NCBI RefSeq assembly: GCF_947495995.1
Contig: NZ_CANMAX010000005.1
Location: 1 to 64,000, forward strand
Length of the DNA: 64,000 nt
Origin: an uncultured Tenacibaculum sp.
Lineage (GTDB): Bacteria > Bacteroidota > Bacteroidia > Flavobacteriales > Flavobacteriaceae
Direction: 5' to 3'
The translations under genes and the position numbers were made by a program. Positions 10,322 to 18,211 of this stretch are shown piece after piece; position 1 is the first letter of the stretch, and the number at the start of each line of letters is the position of its first letter. The notes below the pieces were generated by a model. The model did not search any database and had not been told where the DNA came from. It saw only the letters and a program-made list of their open reading frames with translations.

Positions 10322-11440
10322 ATGAAATTTATTGTATCTAGTTCACATTTACTAAAACAACTACAAATTTTAGGTGGTGTAATTAACAGTAACAACACAT
10401 TACCAATTTTAGATAACTTTTTATTTGAGCTTTCAGAAAATCAATTAAAAGCTTCTGCTTCTGATTTAGAAACTACAATGAGTGCCATTGTAAATGTTGA
10501 AAGTACAGATACTGGAGCTATTGCTATCAATGCTCGTTTATTATTAGATACTTTAAAAACTTTTCCTGATCAACCTTTAACTTTTAAAACTGAAGGAGAA
10601 AATACAATTGAGATTAGTTCTGAACAAGGTAAATATGATATGGCTTTTTATGATGGAGAAGAATTTCCTAAAGCTATAGAATTACCTTCACCAAGTAGTA
10701 CAGAAGTACCATCACACGTTTTATCTACAGCTATTTCTAAAACTATTTTTGCTGCCGGAAACGATGACTTAAGACCTGTAATGAGTGGTGTATTTTTCCA
10801 GTTTAACTCTAAAGAATTAACATTTGTTGCTACAGATGCTCATAAACTAGTAAAATATACAAGAACTGATGTTTCTGCTGATAAGTCTGCTGAATTCATT
10901 ATGCCTAAAAAACCATTAAATATTTTAAAAGGTATTTTAGGAGGTTCTGAAGAAAATGTTACTATCGAATATAACGATACTAATGCTAAATTTACTTTTG
11001 AAAATGTGGTTTTAGTTTGTCGTTTAATTGATGGAAAATATCCTAATTACGAAGCTGTAATTCCTAAAGAAAATCCAAATAAATTAACTGTTGACAGAGC
11101 TTCTTTCTTAAACTCTGTTAAACGTGTTTCTATTTTCTCTAGTAAAACTACGCATCAGATTAGATTAAAAATGGCAGGAACTGAATTAAACATTTCTGCT
11201 GAAGATTTAGATTACGCTAACAAAGCTGATGAGCGTTTAAACTGTGATTACCAAGGTGATGATATGCAAATTGGTTTTAACTCACGTTTCTTAAGCGAAA
11301 TGCTAAATAACTTAAACGCTAACGATGTTCAATTAGAAATGAGTTTACCAAACAGAGCAGGAATTTTAACTCCTATCGATGGTACTGACGAAGGTGAACA
11401 TGTAACTATGTTAGTTATGCCAGTGATGTTAAACGGATAA
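10322..11440 (+). CDS. dnaN: DNA polymerase III subunit beta (sliding clamp)
   Basis: The ring-shaped processivity clamp that tethers replicative polymerase and many repair proteins to DNA. The 372-residue length and the start MKFIVSSSHLLKQLQILGGV are characteristic, as are GGVINSNNTLPILDNF, the FVATDAHKL segment in the middle domain and the C-terminal VMPVML that closes the fold. It is a single-gene transcript: its own promoter box lies just upstream and a strong hairpin terminator follows. dnaN is not next to dnaA, recF or gyrB here, which is usual in Bacteroidota. Confidence 0.97.
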   Translation: MKFIVSSSHLLKQLQILGGVINSNNTLPILDNFLFELSENQLKASASDLETTMSAIVNVESTDTGAIAINARLLLDTLKTFPDQPLTFKTEGENTIEISSEQGKYDMAFYDGEEFPKAIELPSPSSTEVPSHVLSTAISKTIFAAGNDDLRPVMSGVFFQFNSKELTFVATDAHKLVKYTRTDVSADKSAEFIMPKKPLNILKGILGGSEENVTIEYNDTNAKFTFENVVLVCRLIDGKYPNYEAVIPKENPNKLTVDRASFLNSVKRVSIFSSKTTHQIRLKMAGTELNISAEDLDYANKADERLNCDYQGDDMQIGFNSRFLSEMLNNLNANDVQLEMSLPNRAGILTPIDGTDEGEHVTMLVMPVMLNG

Positions 11441-11462
11441 TTCACAAAAGAATTCATATAAC

Positions 11463-11495
11463 AAAAAGAGATTAGACTTGTTCTAATCTCTTTTT
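11463..11495. terminator. Bidirectional intrinsic terminator between dnaN and the subtilase gene
   Basis: Perfect arms at 11463-11476 (AAAAAGAGATTAGA) and 11482-11495 with a 5-nt loop; A-rich and T-rich flanks give U-tracts in both directions. It ends dnaN rightward and the protease gene leftward, slightly overlapping the protease stop. Confidence 0.85.
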
Positions 11496-12876
11496 ATTTT
11501 TTTACAAACTTTGTTTTCTTAGAAAATCGTCCTGATTCTGTTTGAACAGTAATCATATATATATTACTACTAAGTTTAGTAATTATATCATTAAATTCAA
11601 AAGAATGAATTCCTGGTTTCAAATTAAACTCTTCTACTACTACTTTTCTTCCGCTTACATCAAAAATTTTTAAAGTTGCTTCTTCTGACACACTGGACTC
11701 AATTAATATATTCATATAATTACTTGATGGATTAGGATATAGTGATATTAAATCTAAAGAAACATCATCTGATTTATTTTCATTATTATAATAATCGAAC
11801 AATAACTTGAGACTTCTATACATATTTAAACTTCCTCCAGATGTAGTTTTGTATTGTAAATAATCAAGTTTATCACTTCCTTGTAAAATGAAATCTTTGA
11901 TTAACAATGCTGTTTTTTCCGGATTTTGCTGTATATCAAAATCAAAACTCTCAAAAAACATCTGATACATTAAACCAATAGTACTGGTTACATAAGGTAC
12001 TGCTGCAGAAGTACCATCAAAAAAACCAAAATCTCCTGAGTTCAGTAATGTAAAACTTCGTTCACCTGGCGCTCCAATATCAACAGATTGCTCTCCATAA
12101 GCTGCATATTCTAATTGTGAACTATTTTTCATTGTATTGGTAACGGTTATTAGAAAATCACTTTGGCAAGTAGACGGCATATCACCTTCTATATCTACAT
12201 CTATGTCTTCATTGGGAACAGATGAAATTACCAAAACTCCTTCTTTACCTAATGCATCGTAATAATTACACCAATCTTCATTTTCATAATTCCACAATCC
12301 ATCTTTTCCCCAAGAACAATTTACTGCTACAATAAAAGCTCCTTCTTTACCATTAGTTTCATTATACCTTTTCCTCATTTGAAGTATATAAGCTAAAGAT
12401 TCTTTTATCTGAACTACAGAGTTACCTTTAACCAATCCCATTAATTTCACTAATCTTGGGTTTTGTCGTTTATCAACTAAAAAGTTTTTTATCAAACTAA
12501 AGACTGGAGTTCCGTGCCAATTACCCAAATTTCTATTGGTAATATCATTAGAATGCTCTGAGAAATTCCATCCCAAAACATCATCTATATAACCATTCAA
12601 ATCGTCATCTATCCCATTACCTTCTATTTCATTTTTATTCTTCCAAATGAAACTTTCATCAAACAAACCCAATTGCATTGGTGAATCTATAATTGCAATA
12701 ACTGGTGCTTTTTTAGGTTTTTCAGTTTTCTCTACTAATTGTAAAGCTTCAGCATACTTAACCTCTTTAAAATTTTGAGAAAAAATTGGTAATAGACTAC
12801 TTATAAAAGCAAAAAAAACCAAGAGTAACTTTACTCTTGGTTTTACACATTGTTGATTCCTAGTACTCAAACTCAA
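11494..12876 (-). CDS. Subtilisin-like serine protease (S8) with T9SS sorting domain
   Basis: Secreted peptidase of 460 residues. The catalytic triad is visible as Asp64 in IAIIDSP, His121 in NWHGTPVF and Ser290 in DGTSAAVPY. The C-terminal 80 residues form a type A T9SS sorting domain (LYPNPSSNYMNILI ... KTKFVKK). A signal peptide (KLLLVFFAFISSLLPIFSQ) precedes a short spacer; no full inhibitor-type prodomain is seen. The frame has no ATG before the signal peptide: the best start is TTG at 12876, which overlaps the end of the upstream lipoprotein gene by 17 bp, suggesting translational coupling. A terminator-like hairpin covers codons 11-21 of this frame, so expression may depend on read-through. 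The exact start is uncertain. Confidence 0.85.
   Translation of the reverse strand: MSLSTRNQQCVKPRVKLLLVFFAFISSLLPIFSQNFKEVKYAEALQLVEKTEKPKKAPVIAIIDSPMQLGLFDESFIWKNKNEIEGNGIDDDLNGYIDDVLGWNFSEHSNDITNRNLGNWHGTPVFSLIKNFLVDKRQNPRLVKLMGLVKGNSVVQIKESLAYILQMRKRYNETNGKEGAFIVAVNCSWGKDGLWNYENEDWCNYYDALGKEGVLVISSVPNEDIDVDIEGDMPSTCQSDFLITVTNTMKNSSQLEYAAYGEQSVDIGAPGERSFTLLNSGDFGFFDGTSAAVPYVTSTIGLMYQMFFESFDFDIQQNPEKTALLIKDFILQGSDKLDYLQYKTTSGGSLNMYRSLKLLFDYYNNENKSDDVSLDLISLYPNPSSNYMNILIESSVSEEATLKIFDVSGRKVVVEEFNLKPGIHSFEFNDIITKLSSNIYMITVQTESGRFSKKTKFVKK
12811..12844 (-). terminator. Terminator-like hairpin inside the 5' end of the subtilase frame
   Basis: Arms AAAACCAAGAGTAA (12815-12828) and its exact complement (12831-12844), followed leftward by eight U residues from the A-run 12811-12818. 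It lies 16 nt past the lipoprotein stop codon and would terminate that gene's transcript, yet it sits within the coding frame of the protease. Confidence 0.75.
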
Positions 12877-13561
12877 TAGTAACTGAATTATTAGACCCTT
12901 TATACTTTCTTCTAGCTTTCATGTGATAACATGGAGTTCTTGTGAAAGACTTAGTTTCGTTCTTCTTGATTCTAGTCCACTCACCAGCGATTGTACTCCA
13001 TCCGCTTGAAGAAGTTTTCTTGTAACTAACACTGTAATAACCTCTTTTCCAGAAATTGTGTCCAAAAATATTTACAGTCACTGTATTACCATCTATAGCT
13101 TCACTGTAATAAGTTGAATATTTCCAACCTCTAACATCACTGCTGTAAGGAGGATTTTCTGTTAAGATTAATCTTTTGTTAGTATCAACAATATTTTTTC
13201 TTACTATTCTATATGAAATCTCTGCGCTTACATCTTCATTACTATCATCTTTAGCATCTACACCTTCTTCTCCTGAACTTAATTCAGTAACATCTTCTGT
13301 TTTAGATAATAAATTTAAATTGAAGTTTTCATCAGTCCATAAATCAAGAACTGAAGGATCGTTTGATCCGATTTCTAAAGTAACTGAATTTGCTTTAGCA
13401 GCATCGTACACTGTTACTTCTTTTGTAAATTTTCCTAAAATAGAATTTTCTTGATCTTCTATCTCTGGCATGTTAGACTCATCTGAACATGAGTTTAAAA
13501 ATGGCATAGCTGCGATAGCTACAAAAAGGAATGCTGCTTTTAAAGTTTTAATTTTTTTCAT
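12860..13561 (-). CDS. Unknown lipoprotein preceding the T9SS subtilase
   Basis: A 233-residue protein with a lipoprotein signal (MKKIKTLKAAFLFVAIAAMPFLNSCS; lipobox LNSC at about residue 25). Mature N-terminal residues are acidic (EEGVDAKDDSNEDVSAE near 100-115). The C-terminal half is rich in Tyr, Trp, Lys and Ser (GWKYSTYYSEAIDGNTVTV, WKRGYYSVSYKK) and looks beta-stranded. I do not recognise the family. It is immediately upstream of, and overlaps by 17 bp, the subtilase gene, so a partner role (substrate-like, inhibitor or anchoring factor for the protease) is a reasonable inference but unproven. Confidence 0.75.
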   Translation of the reverse strand: MKKIKTLKAAFLFVAIAAMPFLNSCSDESNMPEIEDQENSILGKFTKEVTVYDAAKANSVTLEIGSNDPSVLDLWTDENFNLNLLSKTEDVTELSSGEEGVDAKDDSNEDVSAEISYRIVRKNIVDTNKRLILTENPPYSSDVRGWKYSTYYSEAIDGNTVTVNIFGHNFWKRGYYSVSYKKTSSSGWSTIAGEWTRIKKNETKSFTRTPCYHMKARRKYKGSNNSVTIEFEY

Positions 13562-13933
13562 CGTTTAAATTTTATTGGTTTTTAGATTTTCAATCATCTT
13601 TTAAAGACATTAATTGACTTTGGTCTAAACCCTTGGCCTTAGGCGTTATTTACACTTCAAAAGTAAATACCAATCTCGTTTCAAACGCTACACAAAAAGG
13701 TAGTAACACACTAATAAACAACAAACTAAACTTTATTGTAGTATTTTTAAAAACAGGTCTTTTTCCTCATCTTTATTTGATGTTATTTTAGTAATGTTTT
13801 TATAAAAAAGTAGAGCCTTGAAAATTATCAAGACTCTGTTTTGCTAACAATTATCACTAAAATTTAATAGAATAATGTTCTTTTTATGGTCATTAAAATT
13901 TAAAAATGACTTTATAAATTCTATTTAATTTGA
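13562..13933. other. Intergenic region with leader and terminator, no gene
   Basis: About 370 bp between two leftward lipoprotein genes. The right part holds the terminator described separately. The left part, just before 13561, would contain the promoter of the lipoprotein/protease pair; I see no exact TAnnTTTG match there. No open frame of convincing character or RNA structure is seen. Confidence 0.5.
13804..13836 (-). terminator. Intrinsic terminator of the 318-residue lipoprotein gene
   Basis: Read leftward, the RNA pairs AGAGUCUUG with CAAGGCUCU (one G-U pair) around a 7-8 nt loop, then continues ACUUUUUU. On the plus strand the same position is a C-A mismatch, so the orientation is leftward. 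It lies about 100 nt beyond the stop at 13934. Confidence 0.7.
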
Positions 13934-14890
13934 TTAAAACGAGAAGAATATATCGTGGAAACTTCCTGTTGGACTTGTTCCCCAATATGTTTCATGTAAA
14001 GAACCTCCTGAATCAATATCATATGAAGCTGTTCCAAAGTTAAATAATGAAATCTGAGTTGTAAAATAATTTGTTCCATTCCAACTTCCACCTACAGCAA
14101 CTGTTTGTGTTGGTGCTCCAGAGTAAGAATTTATATCAACTAATAAATCATAGTTTAATGAGTTATTAGAAATTGTAGGAACCCAAAACGAAAAAAATAA
14201 AAACGAAACTCTTCTTTCTACCCAAGTAGAACCACCTAAAAAGTTAACAAACCCCCAGTTTTCATTAAAAACAGCTCCTCTTAACCTTACGTTATTTGTA
14301 ATATTTGTGCTACCAAATTGAGAAGGTCTTGCTGCTAAAGTTCTTGCCTCAACCTTTTTGTTTTTATGTTTATAAACAGATAATTTTTTACTGTAATTGT
14401 AAGGAACTTCTGTCTTCAACTCTATTCTACCAGCATTATACTTTTCTTTGAAATCGTCAATTTCATCACCTGAACCAGATCTGTATGTATAGACAAAATC
14501 TTCATCAATTCTATAGATTTTATCATCAATAATTACTTCTGCATTTTGATTCAAAATTGATAAAAATAAAGGACTATTAGAATTAACTTTTGGTAATTTT
14601 TGCTCTTTAATGTTTAATTTTTCGGCCTCTTCTCCACTTATGTTATACAATAACAGTAACGATAAAAAACCTTTTTCTTGAGCATTTTCTTTAGCCTCTG
14701 CTAATAAATCTGCACTATTTTTCTCTTTAATATAACCTTCTACTTCATCAAAAGATCTAAACTGTAAAATATCTTTTCCAATTCTTTGTTGAATTACAGC
14801 TTGCTCTTGTTCTATAGTAGTTACAACCTCTTCCTCTTTACATCCTATTACCATGATAGCCATCATGATTAATAAAAATACTTTTTTCAT
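13934..14890 (-). CDS. Unknown lipoprotein
   Basis: 318 residues with a lipoprotein signal peptide (MKKVFLLIMMAIMVIGCKEEE; lipobox VIGC, Cys17). The N-terminal third after the anchor is helical and charged (EQEQAVIQQRIGKDILQFRSFDEV). A DDKIYRIDEDFVYTY strand pair follows, and the C-terminal 120 residues are rich in Asn, Gly, Phe and Trp (ENWGFVNFLGGSTWVERRVSF, ending GSFHDIFFSF), suggesting a beta-sandwich or barrel-like domain. The pattern resembles DUF4848-type Bacteroidetes lipoproteins, but I cannot assign a function. It is a single-gene transcript with its own terminator. Confidence 0.7.
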   Translation of the reverse strand: MKKVFLLIMMAIMVIGCKEEEVVTTIEQEQAVIQQRIGKDILQFRSFDEVEGYIKEKNSADLLAEAKENAQEKGFLSLLLLYNISGEEAEKLNIKEQKLPKVNSNSPLFLSILNQNAEVIIDDKIYRIDEDFVYTYRSGSGDEIDDFKEKYNAGRIELKTEVPYNYSKKLSVYKHKNKKVEARTLAARPSQFGSTNITNNVRLRGAVFNENWGFVNFLGGSTWVERRVSFLFFSFWVPTISNNSLNYDLLVDINSYSGAPTQTVAVGGSWNGTNYFTTQISLFNFGTASYDIDSGGSLHETYWGTSPTGSFHDIFFSF

Positions 14891-15182
14891 TATAATTTTA
14901 ATTTAATTAGTTTTTACCTACTCATACGCTTTTCGGTTTCCGCGATTATTAGGTTGATCAATCCTATTCGAACAATTGTTTTTGTTGTTAAGTAATTAAA
15001 TAACAACACTGCAAACATAGTTTTGTACTGATTTAAAACGCTCATGTATAATCCTGTTTAAAAAAGTGAAAACCCCCTCAAAAAAAACAGTTAAGAAAAC
15101 CATAATCGTACTTTCTTTTTTTTGTTAATATTTTAATATTTAATAAGTCATAAATAATTGTATTTTTACGTTCGGTAAATAC

Positions 15183-15956
15183 ATGAAAAGTATGAGTAAA
15201 ATCATTGCAATCGCAAATCAAAAAGGAGGAGTTGGAAAAACTACAACTTCTGTAAACTTAGCCGCTGCTTTGGGCGTATTAGAAAAAAAAGTATTACTTA
15301 TTGATGCAGATCCACAGGCAAATGCCACATCTGGATTAGGTATTGATGTAGATAGTGTTGATATCGGAACCTATCAAGTACTTGAACATACTGCGACTGT
15401 AAAAGAGGCAATCATTAAAACTGAATCACCAAATGTTGATTTAGTTCCTGCTCATATTGACTTAGTAGCTATCGAAATTGAATTAGTAGATAAAATTGAG
15501 AGAGAATACATGCTTAAGAAATCTTTAAAAGAACTTGAAGATGATTATGATTATATTCTTATCGACTGTGCTCCTTCTTTAGGTTTAATTACGTTAAATT
15601 CTTTAGTAGCTTCTAATTCTGTAATTATCCCAATTCAATGTGAATATTTCGCATTAGAAGGATTAGGAAAATTATTAAACACTATTAAAAGTGTGCAAAA
15701 AATCCACAATAAAGAACTTGAAATTGAAGGATTACTTTTAACCATGTATGATGCCAGATTACGTTTATCTAATCAGGTAGTAGACGAAGTAAGAAAGCAC
15801 TTTAACTCTATGGTTTTTGAAACTATAGTGCATAGAAATATTCGTTTAAGTGAAGCTCCTAGTTACGGAGAAAGTATAATTTCATATGATGCCACAAGTA
15901 AAGGTGCAGTAAATTATATTAATTTAGCAAATGAAATCATAAACAAGAACTCATAA
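15183..15956 (+). CDS. parA: Chromosome-partitioning ATPase ParA (Soj)
   Basis: Deviant Walker A ATPase, 257 residues, with ANQKGGVGKTTT near the N-terminus (signature lysine before GGVGKT), IDADPQANATSGLG, the switch DYILIDCAPSLG and the PIQCEYFALEGL motif. With ParB it segregates the chromosome origin by ATP-driven pattern formation on the nucleoid. Starts at ATG 15183 or, closer to the family norm (MSKIIAIANQKGG), at ATG 15192. parB begins 2 bp after the stop, so the pair is one operon that continues through dapB and lepB. Confidence 0.96.
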   Translation: MKSMSKIIAIANQKGGVGKTTTSVNLAAALGVLEKKVLLIDADPQANATSGLGIDVDSVDIGTYQVLEHTATVKEAIIKTESPNVDLVPAHIDLVAIEIELVDKIEREYMLKKSLKELEDDYDYILIDCAPSLGLITLNSLVASNSVIIPIQCEYFALEGLGKLLNTIKSVQKIHNKELEIEGLLLTMYDARLRLSNQVVDEVRKHFNSMVFETIVHRNIRLSEAPSYGESIISYDATSKGAVNYINLANEIINKNS

Positions 15957-15957
15957 A

Positions 15958-16848
15958 ATGGCAAAAGCAACAAAGAAGCAAGCATTAGGAAGAGGATTAT
16001 CAGCTTTGTTAAAAGAAACTGCAGAAGTAAATTCTGCTGCAGATGAAAATGCCGACAAAGTTGTTGGTAGTATTATTGAAATAGATTTAGAACTAATTGA
16101 GGTTAACCCTTTTCAACCAAGAACTTATTTTGATGAAGAGGCATTACAAGAATTAGCCAACTCTATTAAAGAGCTAGGTGTAATTCAACCAATTACAGTT
16201 AGAAAATTAGCTGAGGATAAATTTCAATTAGTATCTGGAGAAAGACGTTTTAGAGCTTCTAAATTAATAGGTAACAAAACAGTTCCTGCTTACATTCGTA
16301 TAGCGAATGATCAAGAAATGCTAGAAATGGCATTAGTTGAAAACATTCAAAGAAAGAACTTAGACCCTATTGAAGTTGCCTTATCATACCAAAGGTTAAT
16401 TGATGAAATAAAACTTACACAAGAACAATTAAGTGTTCGTGTTGGTAAAAAAAGATCTACGGTTACAAATTACTTACGTTTATTAAAGTTAGACCCAATT
16501 ATTCAAACAGGAATGAGAGATGCTTTTATTTCTATGGGACATGGTAGAGCTTTAATTAATGTTGAAAGCCCTTCAGATCAATTAAAAATTTATGAGAAAA
16601 TCTTACGTGATAAATTATCAGTAAGACAAACAGAAGATTTAGTTAGAGCTTTAAAAACCGGTAATATGGCTAAAGCTCAAAGCAAGAAAAAAACATTACC
16701 TACTTCTATTGCAAATAGTATGCAGGATTTAAATACTTTTTTCGACGCGAAAATAAATGTTACTGTTGGTAATAACGGAAAAGGTAAAATATCGATACCA
16801 TTTAAATCGATAGAAGATTTTAACAGAATAAAAGAATTGCTTAAGTAA
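15958..16848 (+). CDS. parB: Chromosome-partitioning protein ParB
   Basis: 296 residues. The N-terminal RGLSALL motif is the usual ParA-stimulating peptide. It is followed by the CTP-binding ParB/Srx domain (NPFQPRTYFDEEALQELANSI, VSGERRFRA, ALVENIQRKNL), a helix-turn-helix (LTQEQLSVRVGKKRSTVTNYLRLL) and a C-terminal dimerisation region. ParB clamps onto parS sites and spreads. I looked for the canonical parS palindrome nearby and did not see it. Start ATG 15958. Confidence 0.96.
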   Translation: MAKATKKQALGRGLSALLKETAEVNSAADENADKVVGSIIEIDLELIEVNPFQPRTYFDEEALQELANSIKELGVIQPITVRKLAEDKFQLVSGERRFRASKLIGNKTVPAYIRIANDQEMLEMALVENIQRKNLDPIEVALSYQRLIDEIKLTQEQLSVRVGKKRSTVTNYLRLLKLDPIIQTGMRDAFISMGHGRALINVESPSDQLKIYEKILRDKLSVRQTEDLVRALKTGNMAKAQSKKKTLPTSIANSMQDLNTFFDAKINVTVGNNGKGKISIPFKSIEDFNRIKELLK

Positions 16849-16850
16849 TA

Positions 16851-17435
16851 TTGAAAATACTTAATTACATACTAATATTTTTGGTGTGCACTAGTTTATA
16901 TGCACAGAAAGATTCTACTAAAGTTCAGCAAGTTTCACAACTACAATTAGCAGGCCCAAGAGTACAATACAATCCATTATCACCTTCTAAAGCAGCTTTT
17001 TACTCTGCTATTTTTCCAGGTGCAGGACAAATTTATAACAATCGTTACTGGTGGCAACTTCCTTTAATTTATGGAGGTATGGCAACCAGTATCTATTTTT
17101 TTATAGATAACAGTAACGAATACGATAGATTTAGAACTGCTTTTCGATTAAGAAAAGCTGGTTTAACTGATGAATTTACTAATCCTGATGGAACACAAAT
17201 TATTTCAGATGCCGGTTTAGAAAGTGCCCAACGTCAATTAAGACAAAACAGAGATTTATCACTGTTAACCACTGTATTAATTTATGTACTACAAATAGTT
17301 GAGGCCAGTGTTACTGCACACTTAATACAATTCGACGATAGTGATGATCTATCTTTAAGTCCGGCTGCTATACCAAGCAGAGACGCTTATGATGCTTCAC
17401 CAAAAGTTGGTTTAACTTTAAAATATACTTTTTAA
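16851..17435 (+). CDS. DUF5683 membrane/envelope protein
   Basis: 194 residues beginning at a TTG 2 bp after the parB stop, with signal peptide KILNYILIFLVCTSLYAQ. The DUF5683 core is recognisable: SPSKAAFYSAIFPGAGQIYNNRYWWQLPLIYGG, then a charged region and a hydrophobic helix LSLLTTVLIYVLQIVEASVTAHL. In Bacteroidota this gene commonly sits between parB and dapB, as here. Function is unknown; location is inner membrane or periplasm. Confidence 0.85.
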   Translation: MKILNYILIFLVCTSLYAQKDSTKVQQVSQLQLAGPRVQYNPLSPSKAAFYSAIFPGAGQIYNNRYWWQLPLIYGGMATSIYFFIDNSNEYDRFRTAFRLRKAGLTDEFTNPDGTQIISDAGLESAQRQLRQNRDLSLLTTVLIYVLQIVEASVTAHLIQFDDSDDLSLSPAAIPSRDAYDASPKVGLTLKYTF

Positions 17436-17436
17436 G

Positions 17437-18138
17437 ATGAAAATAGCCTTATTAGGTTACGGAAGAATGGGTAAAGAAATTGAAAAAATTGCCCAAGAAA
17501 GAGGTCACGAAATTGTGATTAGAGATAATGGTGAAGAAACTTATGATATAAAATCAGCAGATGTAGCTATCGACTTTAGTATTCCTAATGCTGCTTTCAA
17601 TAATATTACCAACTGTTTTAAGAATAATGTTCCTGTTGTATCGGGAACCACAGGATGGTTAGATAAATACGATGACGCTTTAGAGATTTGTAAAGCAAAT
17701 AATGGTGGTTTTATCTATGCATCAAACTTTAGTTTAGGTGTAAATATTTTCTTCGAACTTAACAATCAGTTAGCAAAAATGATGAGCGCTTTAGATCAAT
17801 ATAAAGTTGATATCGAAGAAATTCATCATACTAAAAAATTAGATGCTCCAAGTGGTACAGCAATTACTTTAGCTGAAGGAATTATTGATAATTCTGAAAG
17901 AAAATCTTGGGAATTAGACGGAGAAGCAACTCAAGAAAATATTCCAATTACTGCAATTAGAACACCAGACGTACCAGGTACTCATACCATAAATTACAAT
18001 TCTGTTGTAGATGCTATTGAAATTAAACATACGGCACACAATAGAAAAGGTTTTGCATTAGGAGCTGTTATAGCTGCTGAATGGCTACAAAACAAGCAAG
18101 GAGTATTTAGCATGAGAGATGTGTTAAACATTGGTTAA
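17437..18138 (+). CDS. dapB: 4-hydroxy-tetrahydrodipicolinate reductase
   Basis: Reduces the DapA product with NAD(P)H in the lysine/diaminopimelate pathway, feeding peptidoglycan synthesis. Seen: Rossmann motif GYGRMGKEI at residues 7-15, DFSIPNAAF, SGTTGW, SNFSLGVNIF and the catalytic/substrate segment EIHHTKKLDAPSGTA. The 233 residues match the short Bacteroidetes form. Starts 1 bp after the DUF5683 stop. A TTAAAACA/TGTTTTAA inverted repeat straddles its stop codon but lacks a U-tract. Confidence 0.96.
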   Translation: MKIALLGYGRMGKEIEKIAQERGHEIVIRDNGEETYDIKSADVAIDFSIPNAAFNNITNCFKNNVPVVSGTTGWLDKYDDALEICKANNGGFIYASNFSLGVNIFFELNNQLAKMMSALDQYKVDIEEIHHTKKLDAPSGTAITLAEGIIDNSERKSWELDGEATQENIPITAIRTPDVPGTHTINYNSVVDAIEIKHTAHNRKGFALGAVIAAEWLQNKQGVFSMRDVLNIG

Positions 18139-18211
18139 AACACTAGTACTGTTTTAACAAAAAAAGGTAGATTGCGTCTTAATATTGATCAAAAAATTAA
18201 ACTAGAAAATT

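Noticed and set aside
18135..18165. TTAAAACA/TGTTTTAA inverted repeat at the dapB stop
   Set aside because: A hairpin is possible but no U-tract follows on either side in the needed direction, so not called a terminator.
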